64,000 nt of DNA from Aliigemmobacter aestuarii (GCF_004799285.1 NZ_SSND01000001.1:1240001-1304000), one strand, 5' to 3'; positions 18,015 to 28,507 are shown, numbered from the stretch's first letter. Notes: generated from the sequence alone by a model not told the origin. Translations and numbers: made by a program.

Positions 18015-19034
18015 ATGCCGTCGCGGCCCCAATCCATCCTTCTGACCGGCGCCACCGGGTTCGTGGCCAAGCATGTTGCCCTGAAATGCCTGGCCGCCGG
18101 GCATCGTGTCGGGGGAAGCCTGCGCAACCTGTCGCGCGAGGCCGAGTTGCGCGCGGCACTGGCGCCGCATCTGCCGCCCGACGCGATGGACCGCCTGACC
18201 TGCGTGACGCTGGATCTTGAGCGGGATGAAGGGTGGCGGGACGCCATGCAGGGGGTGGATACGCTGATCCACACCGCATCACCCTTTCCGATCGTCCAGC
18301 CGAAGGCGGCAGATGACCTGATCCGCCCCGCCGTCCAGGGCACGCTGCGCGCCCTTCGTGCCGCGCGGGCGGCAGGGGTTCCGCGCATCGTGCTGACCTC
18401 ATCGACCGCCGCAATCGTCAATCCGGGCGGCCGGCCGGTGCAGGACGAAACCGACTGGCTTGATCCCGACAGCCCCGGAACGACCGCCTATTCGCGATCC
18501 AAGCTGATGGCCGAACGTGCCGCCTGGGATTACGTCCGGGACGAGGCCAAGGGCCTGGCGCTGACCGTGATCAATCCTGCGCTGGTCCTCGGGCCGCCGC
18601 TGGATGGCCATTACGGAACCTCGGTCCGGATCATCGAGCGCCTGATGTCGGGCAAAGACCCGATGGTTCCCCGGATCGGCTGGCCGGTCGTCGACGTGCG
18701 CGATGTCGCGGAAATGCACCTGCGGGCGGCCGAGGATCTTTCGACATCGGGCAAGCGCTATGTCGCGGCCTGCGGATCCCTATGGATGGCCGAGATGGCG
18801 CGCATCCTGAAGGATGCCTACCCCGAACGCCGGATCGCCACGCGAACCGCCCCCAACATGCTGATGCGGCTCATGGGGATGACAGACCCGGCGGTGCGGT
18901 CGATCGTGCCGCATCTGGGGCATCTTGGCCGCGTCTCGTCCGATCGGGCACGGCAGGAGATGGGAATGTCCTTCATCCCGCCCGCCGAAGCCGTCCGCGC
19001 GGCAGCAGAAGCGGTGGCCGCAGCCGGCAAGTGA
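18015..19034 (+). CDS. NAD(P)-dependent epimerase/reductase, dihydroflavonol-reductase-like extended SDR
   Basis: A 339-residue extended SDR. It has the N-terminal LLTGATGFVAKHVALKCL nucleotide-binding motif, DTLIHTASPF (cofactor loop), the catalytic serine/threonine cluster VLTSSTAAIV, and YSRSKLMAERAAWD with the catalytic Tyr and Lys. INPALVLGPPL is the usual extended-SDR segment. The pattern resembles dihydroflavonol/aldehyde reductases and cinnamoyl-CoA-reductase-like proteins. The physiological substrate is unknown. Its stop codon lies in the first unit of a short tandem repeat. Confidence 0.82.
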   Translation: MPSRPQSILLTGATGFVAKHVALKCLAAGHRVGGSLRNLSREAELRAALAPHLPPDAMDRLTCVTLDLERDEGWRDAMQGVDTLIHTASPFPIVQPKAADDLIRPAVQGTLRALRAARAAGVPRIVLTSSTAAIVNPGGRPVQDETDWLDPDSPGTTAYSRSKLMAERAAWDYVRDEAKGLALTVINPALVLGPPLDGHYGTSVRIIERLMSGKDPMVPRIGWPVVDVRDVAEMHLRAAEDLSTSGKRYVAACGSLWMAEMARILKDAYPERRIATRTAPNMLMRLMGMTDPAVRSIVPHLGHLGRVSSDRARQEMGMSFIPPAEAVRAAAEAVAAAGK

Positions 19035-19105
19035 CGGTCGGGCAAGTGACCGTCGGGCAAAGGGATGGCGGGCAAAGGGATGGCGGGCAAGGGGATGGCG
19101 GGCAG
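19031..19105 (+). repeat. Five tandem 15-bp units between convergent genes
   Basis: Five contiguous 15-base units: GTGACGGTCGGGCAA, GTGACCGTCGGGCAA, then AGGGATGGCGGGCAA twice, then GGGGATGGCGGGCAG. The first two form one subtype and the last three another, so the array grew in two steps. It begins at the stop codon of the upstream SDR gene and ends two bases before the stop of the leftward MFS gene. No stem is evident. It is probably a slippage-prone array. Confidence 0.85.
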
Positions 19106-19106
19106 C

Positions 19107-20324
19107 TCAGGCCCTGCCGCGCGACGGCCGCTGGATGCCAAGGCGGGGATGCATTCGCCCGGCCACCAGCCAGGCCGCGCCGAAGAACCCTGCCCCCGCC
19201 GCGAAGATCCCGGACAGGGGCGCCACCAGAAGGACGGTCCAGGCGATGCCCGGCGTCAGGATTCCCGACACATCGCGGAAGCTGGAATAGACGGCAGCCA
19301 TCTCGGTCCGCTCGGACGGCTTGACCGACATCAGGAACGGCAGCCCCCCGGCCGTGTCCAGCATCACAAGGCCCAGAGACCCGATCGCCAGCAGGATCAC
19401 CGAAACCCAGGGCCAGCCCGACAGCACCGCCGCCGCAAGGAAGGTGATCCCGCAAAGGACGAAACTGCCGCGGATCGCGAACCGCAGCGACGTGCGGTTG
19501 ACCAGCTTCAGAAGGAAAGGCGTGAAGAACAGCATGGCGTTCGACATCGACAAGGCCACGCCGCCCACGGTTTCACCCAGGCCCGCCTCGATGCAGAAGA
19601 TCGGCAGGTAGACGACATAGATCCACCATCCGCAGGATCGGATCACCGCGAACAGCCAGCCGGCCAGAAGCCGAGGTTGCCCCACGAACCGGCCCAGGTA
19701 GGCCAGGGGATTGACCGCAGGCCCCTTCGCCCGCGTGATCTGCTTGCCATTGCCCAGGCGCAGCATCCAGAACAGCGTCAGCAGCACGACGGCAAAGCCG
19801 CCCGCCACCAGAAAGGGCAGCGGCTCCCATATCCCGCGCAGCCAGACACCCAGCATCGGGCCGATGGCCCAGGGCGCGGCGGCATAGACCATCTGAAGGC
19901 TCTGCGTGCGGCCCAGTTCGGCGCGGGCGACATAATCCAGAAGATAGGCGTTGAAGCAGACGAATGTGGTGGCCGTGGCCATCGCGTTGCACAGGACGGC
20001 AAGCGGCGTCGCGATCGCCCCGCCCAGCAGGGCCAGGATCATGCCCACAAGGTACAGCAGGACGCCGAAGGTATACATCCAGCGGCGCGGCACATGCCGG
20101 GTGGCCCAGGGCACCATCAGCCCCCAGCAGAACGAGGCCAGACCGACAAGGAAATAGACGCGGCTGACGACGCCCGCATCCTGCACCGCTTCGTAGATCG
20201 CAAGCGGGAAGACCGAGATCAGCATTGCGCGCACCGCGGCCTCGGTCCCCGCCAGAAGGGCGAAGGACTGCACCCGCGGGGTCGGCGCATGTTTCAAGAA
20301 TATCGGGATATACCGGTTTGCCAT
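19107..20324 (-). CDS. Major facilitator superfamily transporter
   Basis: A 405-residue integral membrane protein with about twelve hydrophobic helices in two six-helix halves, split by a basic cytoplasmic loop near residues 200-225 (RLGNGKQITRAKG). The loop between helices 2 and 3 carries a weak MFS motif (WATRHVPRRWMYTFG). The polypeptide ends with a basic tail. Substrate is not apparent. It is convergent with the SDR gene, across the 15-bp repeats. Confidence 0.8.
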   Translation of the reverse strand: MANRYIPIFLKHAPTPRVQSFALLAGTEAAVRAMLISVFPLAIYEAVQDAGVVSRVYFLVGLASFCWGLMVPWATRHVPRRWMYTFGVLLYLVGMILALLGGAIATPLAVLCNAMATATTFVCFNAYLLDYVARAELGRTQSLQMVYAAAPWAIGPMLGVWLRGIWEPLPFLVAGGFAVVLLTLFWMLRLGNGKQITRAKGPAVNPLAYLGRFVGQPRLLAGWLFAVIRSCGWWIYVVYLPIFCIEAGLGETVGGVALSMSNAMLFFTPFLLKLVNRTSLRFAIRGSFVLCGITFLAAAVLSGWPWVSVILLAIGSLGLVMLDTAGGLPFLMSVKPSERTEMAAVYSSFRDVSGILTPGIAWTVLLVAPLSGIFAAGAGFFGAAWLVAGRMHPRLGIQRPSRGRA

Positions 20325-20428
20325 CGTCCTGCCCTTCGCCCATTGGCGCGGTTTCGCAGGTCAAGGTCTTTGCGCCTTGCGACAAAATTCTGTCGTCTTT
20401 GGCGTCCCGGTTCCGGGATGTCCCCGGC

Positions 20429-21148
20429 CTAAAGCCGCGCCAGAAGGTCGATCAGGCGTGCGCGCGCCTCGGGCAGGGGGCGCCCCCCAAGCACGGGCGC
20501 CAGTTCGCGGTTCAGGAAATGCCCGGTGATGGCAAGGCCCTCGGCCATCTGGCGCGGGTCCGCGGGCCCCTGCCCCATCAGGCAGGCAGGCAGGGGAAAC
20601 AGCCGGTCGGCCCAGTCTCCGGCGCCCGCACGGCTGACCGCCCGGCCCGTGCGGGGGCTGACGAAATCCAGCCCGTCACGCGCGCCCGTGACGGCGCAGC
20701 GCGTCAGGTCAAGGCCAAAGCCCAGTTCCTCCAGCAGGCGCATTTCCCACCGCAGGTAATCCGCAGGCCAGTCCGGCACGGATTGCAGGGCGTCCAGCAG
20801 CCCGACGGTCGCCTGCCAGAGGGCCGCATGGGGTTCGCGTTCCGGCAGGGCCACGTGGATCAGCGCACAGACCGCGTTCAGCCCCGCCAGCGCCAGCCGG
20901 TCGCCCAACACCCCTGCCCGCGACCGCAGCGGTTCGACCGTGTAGGTGCCGATGTGGTCATCCAGCCGGGCACGCCATTCCACGGCCAACTGTGCGCCCG
21001 GTTGCAGGATCGGCGCGACCTTGCGCGAGGCGCCGCCGCGGACGACGCCGGAATGGCGGCCATGTGCCGCCGTGAACACCTCGATGATCGCGGCGCTTTC
21101 GCCATGCGTACGCATCGACAGAAGAACGCCTTCGTCCCGCCATTCCAT
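20429..21148 (-). CDS. recO: DNA repair protein RecO
   Basis: Recombination mediator that helps RecR load RecA on SSB-coated DNA. The 239-residue protein has the OB-fold N-terminus [25 protein letters not shown], then [11 protein letters not shown] helical C-terminal part follows ([24 protein letters not shown]), where the family in other bacteria carries a zinc site that is largely reduced here. It is the last gene of the lepB-rnc-era-DUF1491-recO run and starts 42 bases after DUF1491. The ATG at 21148 gives the family's usual N-terminus. Confidence 0.93.
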   Translation of the reverse strand: MEWRDEGVLLSMRTHGESAAIIEVFTAAHGRHSGVVRGGASRKVAPILQPGAQLAVEWRARLDDHIGTYTVEPLRSRAGVLGDRLALAGLNAVCALIHVALPEREPHAALWQATVGLLDALQSVPDWPADYLRWEMRLLEELGFGLDLTRCAVTGARDGLDFVSPRTGRAVSRAGAGDWADRLFPLPACLMGQGPADPRQMAEGLAITGHFLNRELAPVLGGRPLPEARARLIDLLARL

Positions 21149-21190
21149 GCCGCAGACTATCCGGCGCAGGACGCCCGCGCGCAAGCGGGT

Positions 21191-21532
21191 TCAGGCGGAA
21201 AGGCCATCCTCATCCAGCAGGGTCCGGCCCTGCCGGTCCTCGATCTCGATCACCCACAGGTCCGGGTCGAAACCGCGCTGCCGCGTGATGGCCTGATCGA
21301 CGGAACGTTCCTCGCCCTCGGACAGCAGAACCCAGGCGCGCGCGCCCGTCATCAGATCGAATGACCGCTGGAAAGCGCGCGCCTGCCCGTCCAGCGTGGC
21401 GCATTTGACCAGAACCGCGCCGGCGGTGGCATCGCCCCTTGCCGTCACGAAGGCCGGGATCGCCGCCAGTTCCAGCCGTTTCAGATAGGCCGCGACCCAG
21501 ACGCCCGAAGCCAGCCGCGGCTCAGTCGCCAT
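21191..21532 (-). CDS. DUF1491 family protein
   Basis: A 113-residue protein of a small alphaproteobacterial family of unknown function. Family features visible are the RLASGVWVAAYLKRLELAAIPAFVTARGD start cut into strands, KCATLDGQARAFQRSFD, and the acidic end FDPDLWVIEIEDRQGRTLLDE. It overlaps the end of era by eleven bases and precedes recO, a stable neighbourhood that suggests co-expression with DNA/RNA maintenance genes. Confidence 0.85.
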   Translation of the reverse strand: MATEPRLASGVWVAAYLKRLELAAIPAFVTARGDATAGAVLVKCATLDGQARAFQRSFDLMTGARAWVLLSEGEERSVDQAITRQRGFDPDLWVIEIEDRQGRTLLDEDGLSA

Positions 21533-22439
21533 CCTTGAAATCCAGCCCCATCTCGGAATAGCGCTCGGCCTCTTCCAGCCAGTTCGGCCGCACCTTCACG
21601 GTCAGGAACAGATGCACCGGGCGATCGAGGAATTCGATAAGGTCGGCGCGGGCAGCCTGGCCCACGGCCTTGATCGTCTCGCCCCCCTTGCCAAGCACGA
21701 TGCCCTTGTGGCCGTCGCGGGCGACATAGACGACCTGATCGATCCGGGTCGATCCGTCGGGCTTGTCTTCCCACTTCTCGGTCTCGACGGTCAGCTGGTA
21801 GGGAAGTTCCTCGTGCAGGCGCAGCGTCAGCTTTTCGCGCGTCACCTCGGCCGCGATCACCCGCATCGGCAGGTCGGCGATCTGGTCCTCGGGATAGAAC
21901 CACGGTCCCTCGGGCACCTGCCCCGCCAGCCATTCGCGCAGGTCATCCACGCCATAGCCCCGCTCGGCCGAGATCATGAAGGTCTTCACGAAAGGATAGG
22001 CGCGGTTCATCTCTTCAGTCAGCGCCAGCAGGGTTTCCGCCTTCACCCGGTCGATCTTGTTGATGGCCAGCGCCACCGGCTGATCCTTGGGCAGTTCCGA
22101 GGCGATCCTGTTGATGATCGCCTGAACGCCCTCGGTCAGTCCGCGATGCGCCTCGATCAGCAGGACGATGATATCGGCGTCGCTCGCCCCGCCCCAGGCG
22201 GCCTTGACCATCGCGCGGTCCAGGCGGCGGCGCGGCTTGAACAGGCCCGGCGTGTCGACAAAGACGATCTGCGCGTTGCCTTCCATGCAGACACCGCGGA
22301 TTCGCGCGCGGGTGGTCTGCACCTTGTGGGTGACGATTGAAACCTTCGCCCCCACCATCCGGTTCAACAGCGTGGATTTGCCGGCGTTCGGCTCTCCGAT
22401 CAGGGCCACAAAGCCGGCCCGTGTTCCCTGGTCAGCCAT
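21522..22439 (-). CDS. era: GTPase Era
   Basis: Ribosome-assembly GTPase that binds 16S rRNA near its 3' end. The 305-residue protein has G1 GEPNAGKST, the switch region [10 protein letters not shown]3 DTPGLF, G4 NKID and G5 SAERGYG. The C-terminal KH domain ends with the RNA-binding turn [17 protein letters not shown] and [11 protein letters not shown]. It overlaps rnc by eight bases, so the two are translationally coupled, and both act on rRNA. Confidence 0.97.
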   Translation of the reverse strand: MADQGTRAGFVALIGEPNAGKSTLLNRMVGAKVSIVTHKVQTTRARIRGVCMEGNAQIVFVDTPGLFKPRRRLDRAMVKAAWGGASDADIIVLLIEAHRGLTEGVQAIINRIASELPKDQPVALAINKIDRVKAETLLALTEEMNRAYPFVKTFMISAERGYGVDDLREWLAGQVPEGPWFYPEDQIADLPMRVIAAEVTREKLTLRLHEELPYQLTVETEKWEDKPDGSTRIDQVVYVARDGHKGIVLGKGGETIKAVGQAARADLIEFLDRPVHLFLTVKVRPNWLEEAERYSEMGLDFKDGD

Positions 22440-23121
22440 CCGTCTTCTCCAATCGTGCCATCAGCGCCCGTGCGGCCGCCTGTTCCGCCTGCCGTTTTGT
22501 TCCCGCCTGTGCGGTTTCGCTTTCGCCGCTTTGCAGCCAGACCGTCACAGTGAACACCGGCTGGTGATCCGGCCCGTCGCGGCTGTCCAGATCATAACGC
22601 GGCGGGGTCTGGCCGCGCCCCTGGGCCCATTCCTGGAGCGAGGTCTTGGGATCGCGGGCGTCCGATTTCACCTGCGTGATCCGATGCCCCCAAAGCCGAA
22701 GCACCACGTCGCGCGCGGCCTCGAACCCGGCATCCAGATAGACAGCGGCGATCACCGCCTCCATCGCATCGGCCAGAAGTGCCTCCTTGCGCCGCCCGCC
22801 CGACAGCATTTCCGACCGGCCGAGTTTCAGCGCCTCGCCAAGGCCCAGTTCACGTGCGACCTCGGCGCAGGTTTCCTTGCGCACCAGCGCGTTGAACCGG
22901 GGGGCAAGCTGGCCCTCGGCGGCGTCGCGATCGGCCCTGAACAGTGCCTCGGCCATCGACAGGCCCAGAACGCGGTCGCCCAGGAATTCCAGCCGCTCGT
23001 TCGACGGCCGTCCGGGTGTCGCGAAAGAGGAATGGGTCACCGCGCGGACCAGAAGTTCCGGCCGGGCAAAGCGATGCCCGATCCGTTCCTCGAGGGATTT
23101 CAGTTCCGCCGCCAGTTTCAC
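22432..23121 (-). CDS. rnc: Ribonuclease III
   Basis: Double-stranded RNA endonuclease that processes rRNA precursors. It has 229 residues, with the RNase III signature [14 protein letters not shown], the second acidic cluster [16 protein letters not shown], and a C-terminal dsRNA-binding domain beginning near [18 protein letters not shown] and ending [19 protein letters not shown]. The start overlaps the lepB stop by four bases. All catalytic Glu/Asp positions appear intact. Confidence 0.97.
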   Translation of the reverse strand: MKLAAELKSLEERIGHRFARPELLVRAVTHSSFATPGRPSNERLEFLGDRVLGLSMAEALFRADRDAAEGQLAPRFNALVRKETCAEVARELGLGEALKLGRSEMLSGGRRKEALLADAMEAVIAAVYLDAGFEAARDVVLRLWGHRITQVKSDARDPKTSLQEWAQGRGQTPPRYDLDSRDGPDHQPVFTVTVWLQSGESETAQAGTKRQAEQAAARALMARLEKTDG

Positions 23122-23906
23122 TCCAGCCCCTTGAAGAAGCGATCCGACCGCCAGGTCCAGAAGAACAGAAGCGACCGTCCCGCCGACGAGAACATCACCC
23201 GGTCCGCCCGGCCGATCAGGTTTTCCGCCGGGACAAAGCCGACGCCGCCGACCGCCTGACCATAGCGGCTGTCCTGGCTGTTGTCGCGGTTGTCACCGAT
23301 GAAGAAGTAATGCCCCTCGGGCACGGTGAACACATCGGTGTTGTCGCCAAAGCCGCGGTCATCGACGTTCAGGACGGCATGCGTGCGGCCGCCCGGCAGG
23401 GTTTCGATGAAACGCGATTTCGCACAGATCGCGCCCTCGCCCACGGGGCCGTTCTCGCAGCGCGGCAGGTGCCGCATCGGCCCCTGCGGGGCAAAGACCT
23501 CTTCGAACTGGCCGTCCGGGGTTTGCGGCACTTCCTGGCCATTCAGGAACATCACGCCATCCTTCATCTGCACCGTGTCGCCCGGCAGGCCGATCAGCCG
23601 CTTGATGAAATCGCTGCCGTTCACCGGGTGGCGGAACACCACGATGTCGCCGCGTTCGGGTTCGGAAAACAGGATGCGCCCCGAGAAGGGGCAAAGCCCG
23701 AACGGGCAGGAATAGCGCGAATAGCCATAGGCCATCTTGTTGACGAACAGGAAGTCGCCGATCAGCAGCGTATCCTTCATCGACCCGGAGGGGATCCAGA
23801 ACGGCTGGAAGAAAAGCGTGCGGAAGACGCCGGCGATCACCAGCGCCCAGACGATGGTCTTGATGTTTTCGACCAGACCGCTGTCCTTCTTGCCGTTCTT
23901 TGCCAT
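23118..23906 (-). CDS. lepB: Signal peptidase I
   Basis: Membrane serine protease that removes signal peptides. The 262-residue protein has one N-terminal membrane helix (about residues 15-33), then [17 protein letters not shown] with nucleophile Ser42. The catalytic Lys lies in [14 protein letters not shown], followed by [23 protein letters not shown] Cys pair (SCPFGLCPF) lies in the periplasmic part. It heads the lepB-rnc-era run, 66 bases downstream of acpS. Confidence 0.96.
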   Translation of the reverse strand: MAKNGKKDSGLVENIKTIVWALVIAGVFRTLFFQPFWIPSGSMKDTLLIGDFLFVNKMAYGYSRYSCPFGLCPFSGRILFSEPERGDIVVFRHPVNGSDFIKRLIGLPGDTVQMKDGVMFLNGQEVPQTPDGQFEEVFAPQGPMRHLPRCENGPVGEGAICAKSRFIETLPGGRTHAVLNVDDRGFGDNTDVFTVPEGHYFFIGDNRDNSQDSRYGQAVGGVGFVPAENLIGRADRVMFSSAGRSLLFFWTWRSDRFFKGLE

Positions 23907-23972
23907 TGCCCTGCCTTCTGTGCTCGTTTGCCCGTGCTTTCGGGCGCTACATGCGCGCGGGCCGCGGGCGAG

Positions 23973-24407
23973 TCAAGCAGCGCCGCCGGTCGGGGCCTGC
24001 GCGGCTGCGGTTTTCGGCCTCGCCTCGATCACAACGAAGGCCTGCGCCCAGGGGTGGTCATCGGTCAGCGTGACATGGACAAAGGCCTCGTGCCCCGGCG
24101 GCGTCATCGCGGCAAGACGTTCGGCGGCCCATCCGGTCAGGTGCATCACCGGCTGGCCGCTGCGCAGGTTCGTCACCGCCATGTCGCGCCAGGAAATCCC
24201 CATCCTTAGCCCGGTGCCGAGCGCCTTGGAACAGGCCTCTTTTGCCGCCCACCGTTTCGCATAGGTGGCGACGGTCTCGCGGCGGCTTTCGGCCTTGCGC
24301 TGTTCGACCTCGGTAAAGACACGGTTGCGGAACCGATCGCCAAAGCGGTCAAGCGTCGCCGCGATCCGGTCGATGTTCGCAAGGTCGCTGCCGATGCCAA
24401 GGATCAT
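23973..24407 (-). CDS. acpS: Holo-[acyl-carrier-protein] synthase
   Basis: Transfers 4'-phosphopantetheine from CoA to apo-ACP. The 144-residue protein begins [21 protein letters not shown], with the metal-binding Asp in GSDL, and has [15 protein letters not shown], with the second metal ligand Glu, and [18 protein letters not shown]. About 15 extra residues follow the usual end of the family. It lies eight bases downstream of a small exported protein gene in the pdxJ-acpS-lepB run. Confidence 0.95.
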   Translation of the reverse strand: MILGIGSDLANIDRIAATLDRFGDRFRNRVFTEVEQRKAESRRETVATYAKRWAAKEACSKALGTGLRMGISWRDMAVTNLRSGQPVMHLTGWAAERLAAMTPPGHEAFVHVTLTDDHPWAQAFVVIEARPKTAAAQAPTGGAA

Positions 24408-24415
24408 GGCGCCCG

Positions 24416-24859
24416 CTACTGAAGCGCGGCGCCGATCGCGCCCGTGGCCTGATTGAGCGTGACGGCAAGAACCGCCTCGTGGAACCGCGCCGATGCCGGA
24501 TCGTAGACGGACACCGGAACGCGAAATACCAGCCCCGCCGCCGGGTTATAGGTGGCGTCCATCCCGTCAAGCGTCAGGCCGCCGAAGCCCACGTCGGGCG
24601 TGGCGCCGATCACCTTGCATTGCCGTCCGCCCAGTTCATCGAAGGGCGGCGACAGGATCACCAGGTAGAACGCCCCGGCGGCCGGTTCGATCACATCCGA
24701 CACCGCCAGCCGCACCGCCCCGTTCGCGAAGGTGCGCGTCGCCTGTTCCCAAGGTTCGGGAAGGGCCTGAAGACCGGCGCGCCAGTCGCAATCGCCCACG
24801 ACCTGCGCCGAGACGGGCGCGGCCAGGAACAACGCAAGGGCCGCCCCGCGCAGCCTCAT
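24416..24859 (-). CDS. Exported protein of unknown function
   Basis: A 147-residue protein with a clear signal peptide ([18 protein letters not shown], cleavage likely after residue 18). The mature part is small, rich in beta-type residues, and carries two cysteines (DCDW and QCKVIG) that could form a disulfide in the periplasm. I do not recognise a family. It overlaps pdxJ by four bases and is followed by acpS, so it belongs to that transcript. Confidence 0.65.
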   Translation of the reverse strand: MRLRGAALALFLAAPVSAQVVGDCDWRAGLQALPEPWEQATRTFANGAVRLAVSDVIEPAAGAFYLVILSPPFDELGGRQCKVIGATPDVGFGGLTLDGMDATYNPAAGLVFRVPVSVYDPASARFHEAVLAVTLNQATGAIGAALQ

Positions 24860-25617
24860 CCGTCCAGACCGGGCCGCGCGGCGTCCATCACCCGCCGCAT
24901 TTCCTCGATCGCCTCGGAAAGGCCGCGGAAGATCGACTCGCCGATCAGGAAATGCCCGATGTTCAGTTCCATGACCTGCGGAATGGCGGCGACCGGCGGA
25001 ACGGTTTCGTAGGTCAGGCCGTGGCCCATGTGGACCTCGATGCCAAGCGAATGGGCCAGCGCCGCGCCCTCGCGCAGCTTTTCAAGTTCGGCGTCGCGTT
25101 CCTCGAACCGGCCTTCCTCGTGCAGGTCGCAGTAATGGCCGGTGTGCAGTTCCACCACCGGCGCGCCAATCCGGGCACAGGCCTCGATCTGGCGCGGGTC
25201 ATGGGCGATGAACATCGACACGCGGATGCCCGCCTCGCGCAGGGGGGCGACATGGTCGGCCAGGCGCGCCTCGTCGCCCGCCACATCCAGCCCGCCCTCG
25301 GTCGTGCGTTCCTCGCGGCGTTCGGGCACAAGGCAGACGGCATGCGGGCGATGGCGCAGGGCGATGGCCTGCATTTCCGTCGTCGCGGCACATTCGAAGT
25401 TCAGCGGGATCGAGATTCCGGCCATCAGCGCATCGATATCAGCGTCGCGGATATGGCGGCGATCCTCGCGCAGATGGGCGGTGATGCCATCCGCGCCCGC
25501 CACCTCGGCCAGAAGGGCGGCGCGCAGCGGATCGGGATAGCCGGTTCCACGCGCGTTGCGCACGGTTGCCACATGGTCGATGTTCACACCCAACCGAAGC
25601 CTGCCCAATGGTTTCAT
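24856..25617 (-). CDS. pdxJ: Pyridoxine 5'-phosphate synthase
   Basis: Condenses 1-deoxyxylulose 5-phosphate with 3-amino-2-oxopropyl phosphate to form vitamin B6 phosphate. Family motifs are [59 protein letters not shown] and [11 protein letters not shown], carrying the catalytic Glu and His residues. The ATG at 25617 gives the standard 253-residue length; an ATG at 25647 would add ten residues not usual in the family. The order rsh-DUF2062-pdxJ-acpS is common in Rhodobacterales. Confidence 0.96.
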   Translation of the reverse strand: MKPLGRLRLGVNIDHVATVRNARGTGYPDPLRAALLAEVAGADGITAHLREDRRHIRDADIDALMAGISIPLNFECAATTEMQAIALRHRPHAVCLVPERREERTTEGGLDVAGDEARLADHVAPLREAGIRVSMFIAHDPRQIEACARIGAPVVELHTGHYCDLHEEGRFEERDAELEKLREGAALAHSLGIEVHMGHGLTYETVPPVAAIPQVMELNIGHFLIGESIFRGLSEAIEEMRRVMDAARPGLDG

Positions 25618-25661
25618 GCCAGCGTCCTTCCGGTTCTGCCCGTTCATGCCTGCGCGCGACG

Positions 25662-26342
25662 TTACGGCTTTCCGCCGCGCCCGTCATCCCCCGATGCGCC
25701 CTCGGCGGCCCGCAGCCGCGCTGCGGCATGGGCGCGCAGTTTTTCGGCCCGGTCGCGCAGGCGTTTCTTGCGCAGCTTCTGATAGGCGGCGATCAGTGGC
25801 AGGCTCAGGTAATAGCCGATGATCCCCGCGATGATGCCGGGGCCCACGCCGCCGAGGAAATAGGGCACATAGACGTAGAAGAAGAACTTCTGCAGTCGCC
25901 CCCAGTGCGCCACCTCGTCGGTGAAGATCGCGGTCACATTGGCCCAAAGCTCGGCCCCAGCCTGCCCGAAGGAACTGACAATCTCCATCGCGGGCATGGA
26001 GCCGCCGTGGCCCATCATCCAGTTGCCCAGTTCCACGGAACTGGCGGCAATTAGCGGGAATGTGATCGGGTTGCCGACAAAAGTCGCCATCAACGCGGCA
26101 AGGATGTTCCCCCGCAGCACCCAGGCGACCAGCGCCGCGCCCAGGAAATGGAACCCGAACAGCGGCGTGAACGAGATGAAGACCCCGGCAAAGACCCCCC
26201 GCGCAATCCGGTGCGGTTCGTCCGGCAGGCGCGTCACCCGGTGCTTCATGTAATAGGCGGCGCGGGTCCAGCCGCCGCGCGGGTAGAAGGATTCGACCAC
26301 CCATTGCTTCACTGTGCGCGGGTTGCGCCGCTTGAAGACCAT
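25662..26342 (-). CDS. DUF2062 membrane protein
   Basis: A 226-residue membrane protein of the DUF2062 family. It has three to four hydrophobic segments and the family hallmark [22 protein letters not shown] followed by [10 protein letters not shown], here read as two adjacent segments. The C-terminus is strongly basic ([23 protein letters not shown]) and probably cytoplasmic. Function is unknown; it sits between rsh and pdxJ. Confidence 0.83.
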   Translation of the reverse strand: MVFKRRNPRTVKQWVVESFYPRGGWTRAAYYMKHRVTRLPDEPHRIARGVFAGVFISFTPLFGFHFLGAALVAWVLRGNILAALMATFVGNPITFPLIAASSVELGNWMMGHGGSMPAMEIVSSFGQAGAELWANVTAIFTDEVAHWGRLQKFFFYVYVPYFLGGVGPGIIAGIIGYYLSLPLIAAYQKLRKKRLRDRAEKLRAHAAARLRAAEGASGDDGRGGKP

Positions 26343-26364
26343 GGTCCTTCGTCCTTCCCGCCCC

Positions 26365-28482
26365 TCAGGGCTTTCGGCTCAGGTCGCGATGCCGGGCGAT
26401 CTGGGCCACATCCGTCTCTGCCTCAAGCGCGGTCATCAACATGTGCAGATGTTCGAGATCGCGCAGGTCCACGTCTATGATCAGCCTGAAGAAATCAGGC
26501 TTTCTGTCCGCGAAGTGCAGGTCCGAGATATTCGCCTTCTGTTCGCCGATCAAGGTGCAGACGCGCCCAAGCACCCCTGCATCGTTGGAAATCGTCAGTT
26601 CCAGGCTCACGGTGAACACGGCGGCATGGCGGCCCGGCTGCCAGTGCAGGTCGACCCAGCGTTGCGGCTGGTCCTCGAATTCCTCAAGCGCGGGGCAGTC
26701 GATGGCATGGATCACCACGCCTTCGCCCCGGTAGGTGATGCCGACGATCCGCTCTCCGGGCACCGGCTGGCAACATGGAGCGCGGCGATAGGTCTGGTCG
26801 GCGGTCAGGCCCAGCACGGGGCGCTGCGTTTCCACGACGTCGTTCTGGTCTTCCCCAAGTTCGGGATATAGCGCGTGGATGATCCGCCGGGCGGGAATTT
26901 CGGCCGATCCGACCCGCGCCAGAAGGTCGGCCTCATCGGCCAGCCCCATCATCTTGGCCGCGGTCCTAAGCGCCTTGTCGGTCGCGCGCTTGCCGATATG
27001 GTCGAAGGCGACGCGGACGAATTCCTGACCCAGCTTGACGAACCTGCCGCGATCCTCTTCGCGCAGCGACCGGCGGATCGCCGATTTCGCGCGCCCCGTG
27101 GTGACGATGTCGATCCAGGCGGCCTGCGGGCGCTGCCCTTCGGCGGTGATGATCTCGACCGACTGGCCATTCTTGAGCCGCGTCCACAAAGGCACGCGGA
27201 TGCCGTCGACCTTGGCCGACACGGTGCTGTTGCCGATGCGCGTATGGATCGCATAGGCGAAATCCAGTGGCGTCGCCCCGCGCGGCAATTGCACCACATC
27301 ACCCTTCGGCGTGAAGCAGAAAACTTGGTCGACATACATCTCGAGCTTCACGTTTTCCATGAAGTCGTCGTGGTCTTCCCCGCCCAGCCGTTCCGTCAGC
27401 CCGGCGACCCACTTGGCGGGATCGACGGCAAAGGGGTTCTGGACCCGCACGCCCTCGCGGTAGGACCAATGCGCGGCCACGCCGGATTCAGCGACCTCGT
27501 GCATCTGGCGGGTGCGGATCTGCACCTCGACCCGCTTTCCGTCGCGCCCAGACACGGTGGTATGAATCGACCGGTAGCCGTTCGATTTCGGCTGGCTGAT
27601 GTAATCCTTGAACCGCCCCGGCACCGCGCGCCAGCGCTGGTGGATCACGCCAAGGACGCGATAGCAGTCCGCCTCGGACCGGGTGATCACGCGGAAGCCG
27701 TAGATGTCGGACAGGCGGGAAAAGGCCAGGTCCTTTTCCTGCATCTTGCGCCAGATCGAATAGGGCTTCTTCGCCCGGCCATAGACATCGGCCTCGATCT
27801 GCGCCTTTTCCAGTTCGTGCCGGATGTCGGCGGTGATCTTGTGGACCACGTCGCCGGTTTCACGTTGCAGGGTGATGAAGCGACGGATGATCGAATTGCG
27901 CGCATCCGGGTTCAGCACGCGGAAGGACAGGTCCTCCAGTTCCTCGCGCATCCACTGCATGCCCATGCGCCCGGCCAGCGGCGCGAAGATCTCCATCGTC
28001 TCGCGCGCCTTCTGGGCCTGCTTTTCGGGCTTCATCGACTTGATCGTCCGCATGTTGTGCAGACGGTCGGCCAGTTTCACCAGGATCACCCGCAGATCCT
28101 TGGACATGGCCATGAACAGCTTGCGGAAATTCTCGGCCTGCTTCGATTCGGTTGACGAAAGCTGCAGGTTCGTCAGTTTCGTCACGCCATCGACAAGTTC
28201 GGCCACTTCCTCGCCGAACAGGCGGGAGATCTCCGAATAGGTGGATTTCGTATCCTCGATCGTGTCGTGCAGCAGCGCGGTGATGATCGTCGCGTCATCC
28301 AGCCGCTGTTCGGTCAGGATCGCGGCCACCGCGACGGGATGGGTGAAATAGGGCTCGCCCGACTTGCGGAACTGGCCCTCGTGCATCTGCCGCCCATAGG
28401 CATAGGCCTGACGAATCAGGTCGGCATTCGTGCGGGGATTGTAATTGCGGACGAGGGTGATCAGGTCTTCGACGTCGATCAT
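26365..28482 (-). CDS. Bifunctional (p)ppGpp synthetase/hydrolase (Rsh/SpoT type)
   Basis: Makes and degrades the alarmone (p)ppGpp, controlling the stringent response. The 705-residue protein has an HD hydrolase domain with intact catalytic residues (FTHPVAVAAIL, LLHDTIEDT). The synthetase domain includes GRAKKPYSIWRKM, SDIYGFRVI and NGYRSIHTTV. A TGS domain (VFCFTPKGDVVQLPRGATPLDFA) and a C-terminal ACT domain follow. Both catalytic halves look functional, as expected for the single Rsh of alphaproteobacteria. It lies 25 bases downstream of rpoZ and is probably cotranscribed with it. Confidence 0.96.
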   Translation of the reverse strand: MIDVEDLITLVRNYNPRTNADLIRQAYAYGRQMHEGQFRKSGEPYFTHPVAVAAILTEQRLDDATIITALLHDTIEDTKSTYSEISRLFGEEVAELVDGVTKLTNLQLSSTESKQAENFRKLFMAMSKDLRVILVKLADRLHNMRTIKSMKPEKQAQKARETMEIFAPLAGRMGMQWMREELEDLSFRVLNPDARNSIIRRFITLQRETGDVVHKITADIRHELEKAQIEADVYGRAKKPYSIWRKMQEKDLAFSRLSDIYGFRVITRSEADCYRVLGVIHQRWRAVPGRFKDYISQPKSNGYRSIHTTVSGRDGKRVEVQIRTRQMHEVAESGVAAHWSYREGVRVQNPFAVDPAKWVAGLTERLGGEDHDDFMENVKLEMYVDQVFCFTPKGDVVQLPRGATPLDFAYAIHTRIGNSTVSAKVDGIRVPLWTRLKNGQSVEIITAEGQRPQAAWIDIVTTGRAKSAIRRSLREEDRGRFVKLGQEFVRVAFDHIGKRATDKALRTAAKMMGLADEADLLARVGSAEIPARRIIHALYPELGEDQNDVVETQRPVLGLTADQTYRRAPCCQPVPGERIVGITYRGEGVVIHAIDCPALEEFEDQPQRWVDLHWQPGRHAAVFTVSLELTISNDAGVLGRVCTLIGEQKANISDLHFADRKPDFFRLIIDVDLRDLEHLHMLMTALEAETDVAQIARHRDLSRKP

Positions 28483-28507
28483 CCCCGTCCCCGTCAGAAT
28501 AACCGGT

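Noticed and set aside
19031-19105. Possible CRISPR array
   Set aside because: The 15-base units are contiguous, with no unique spacers and no cas genes.
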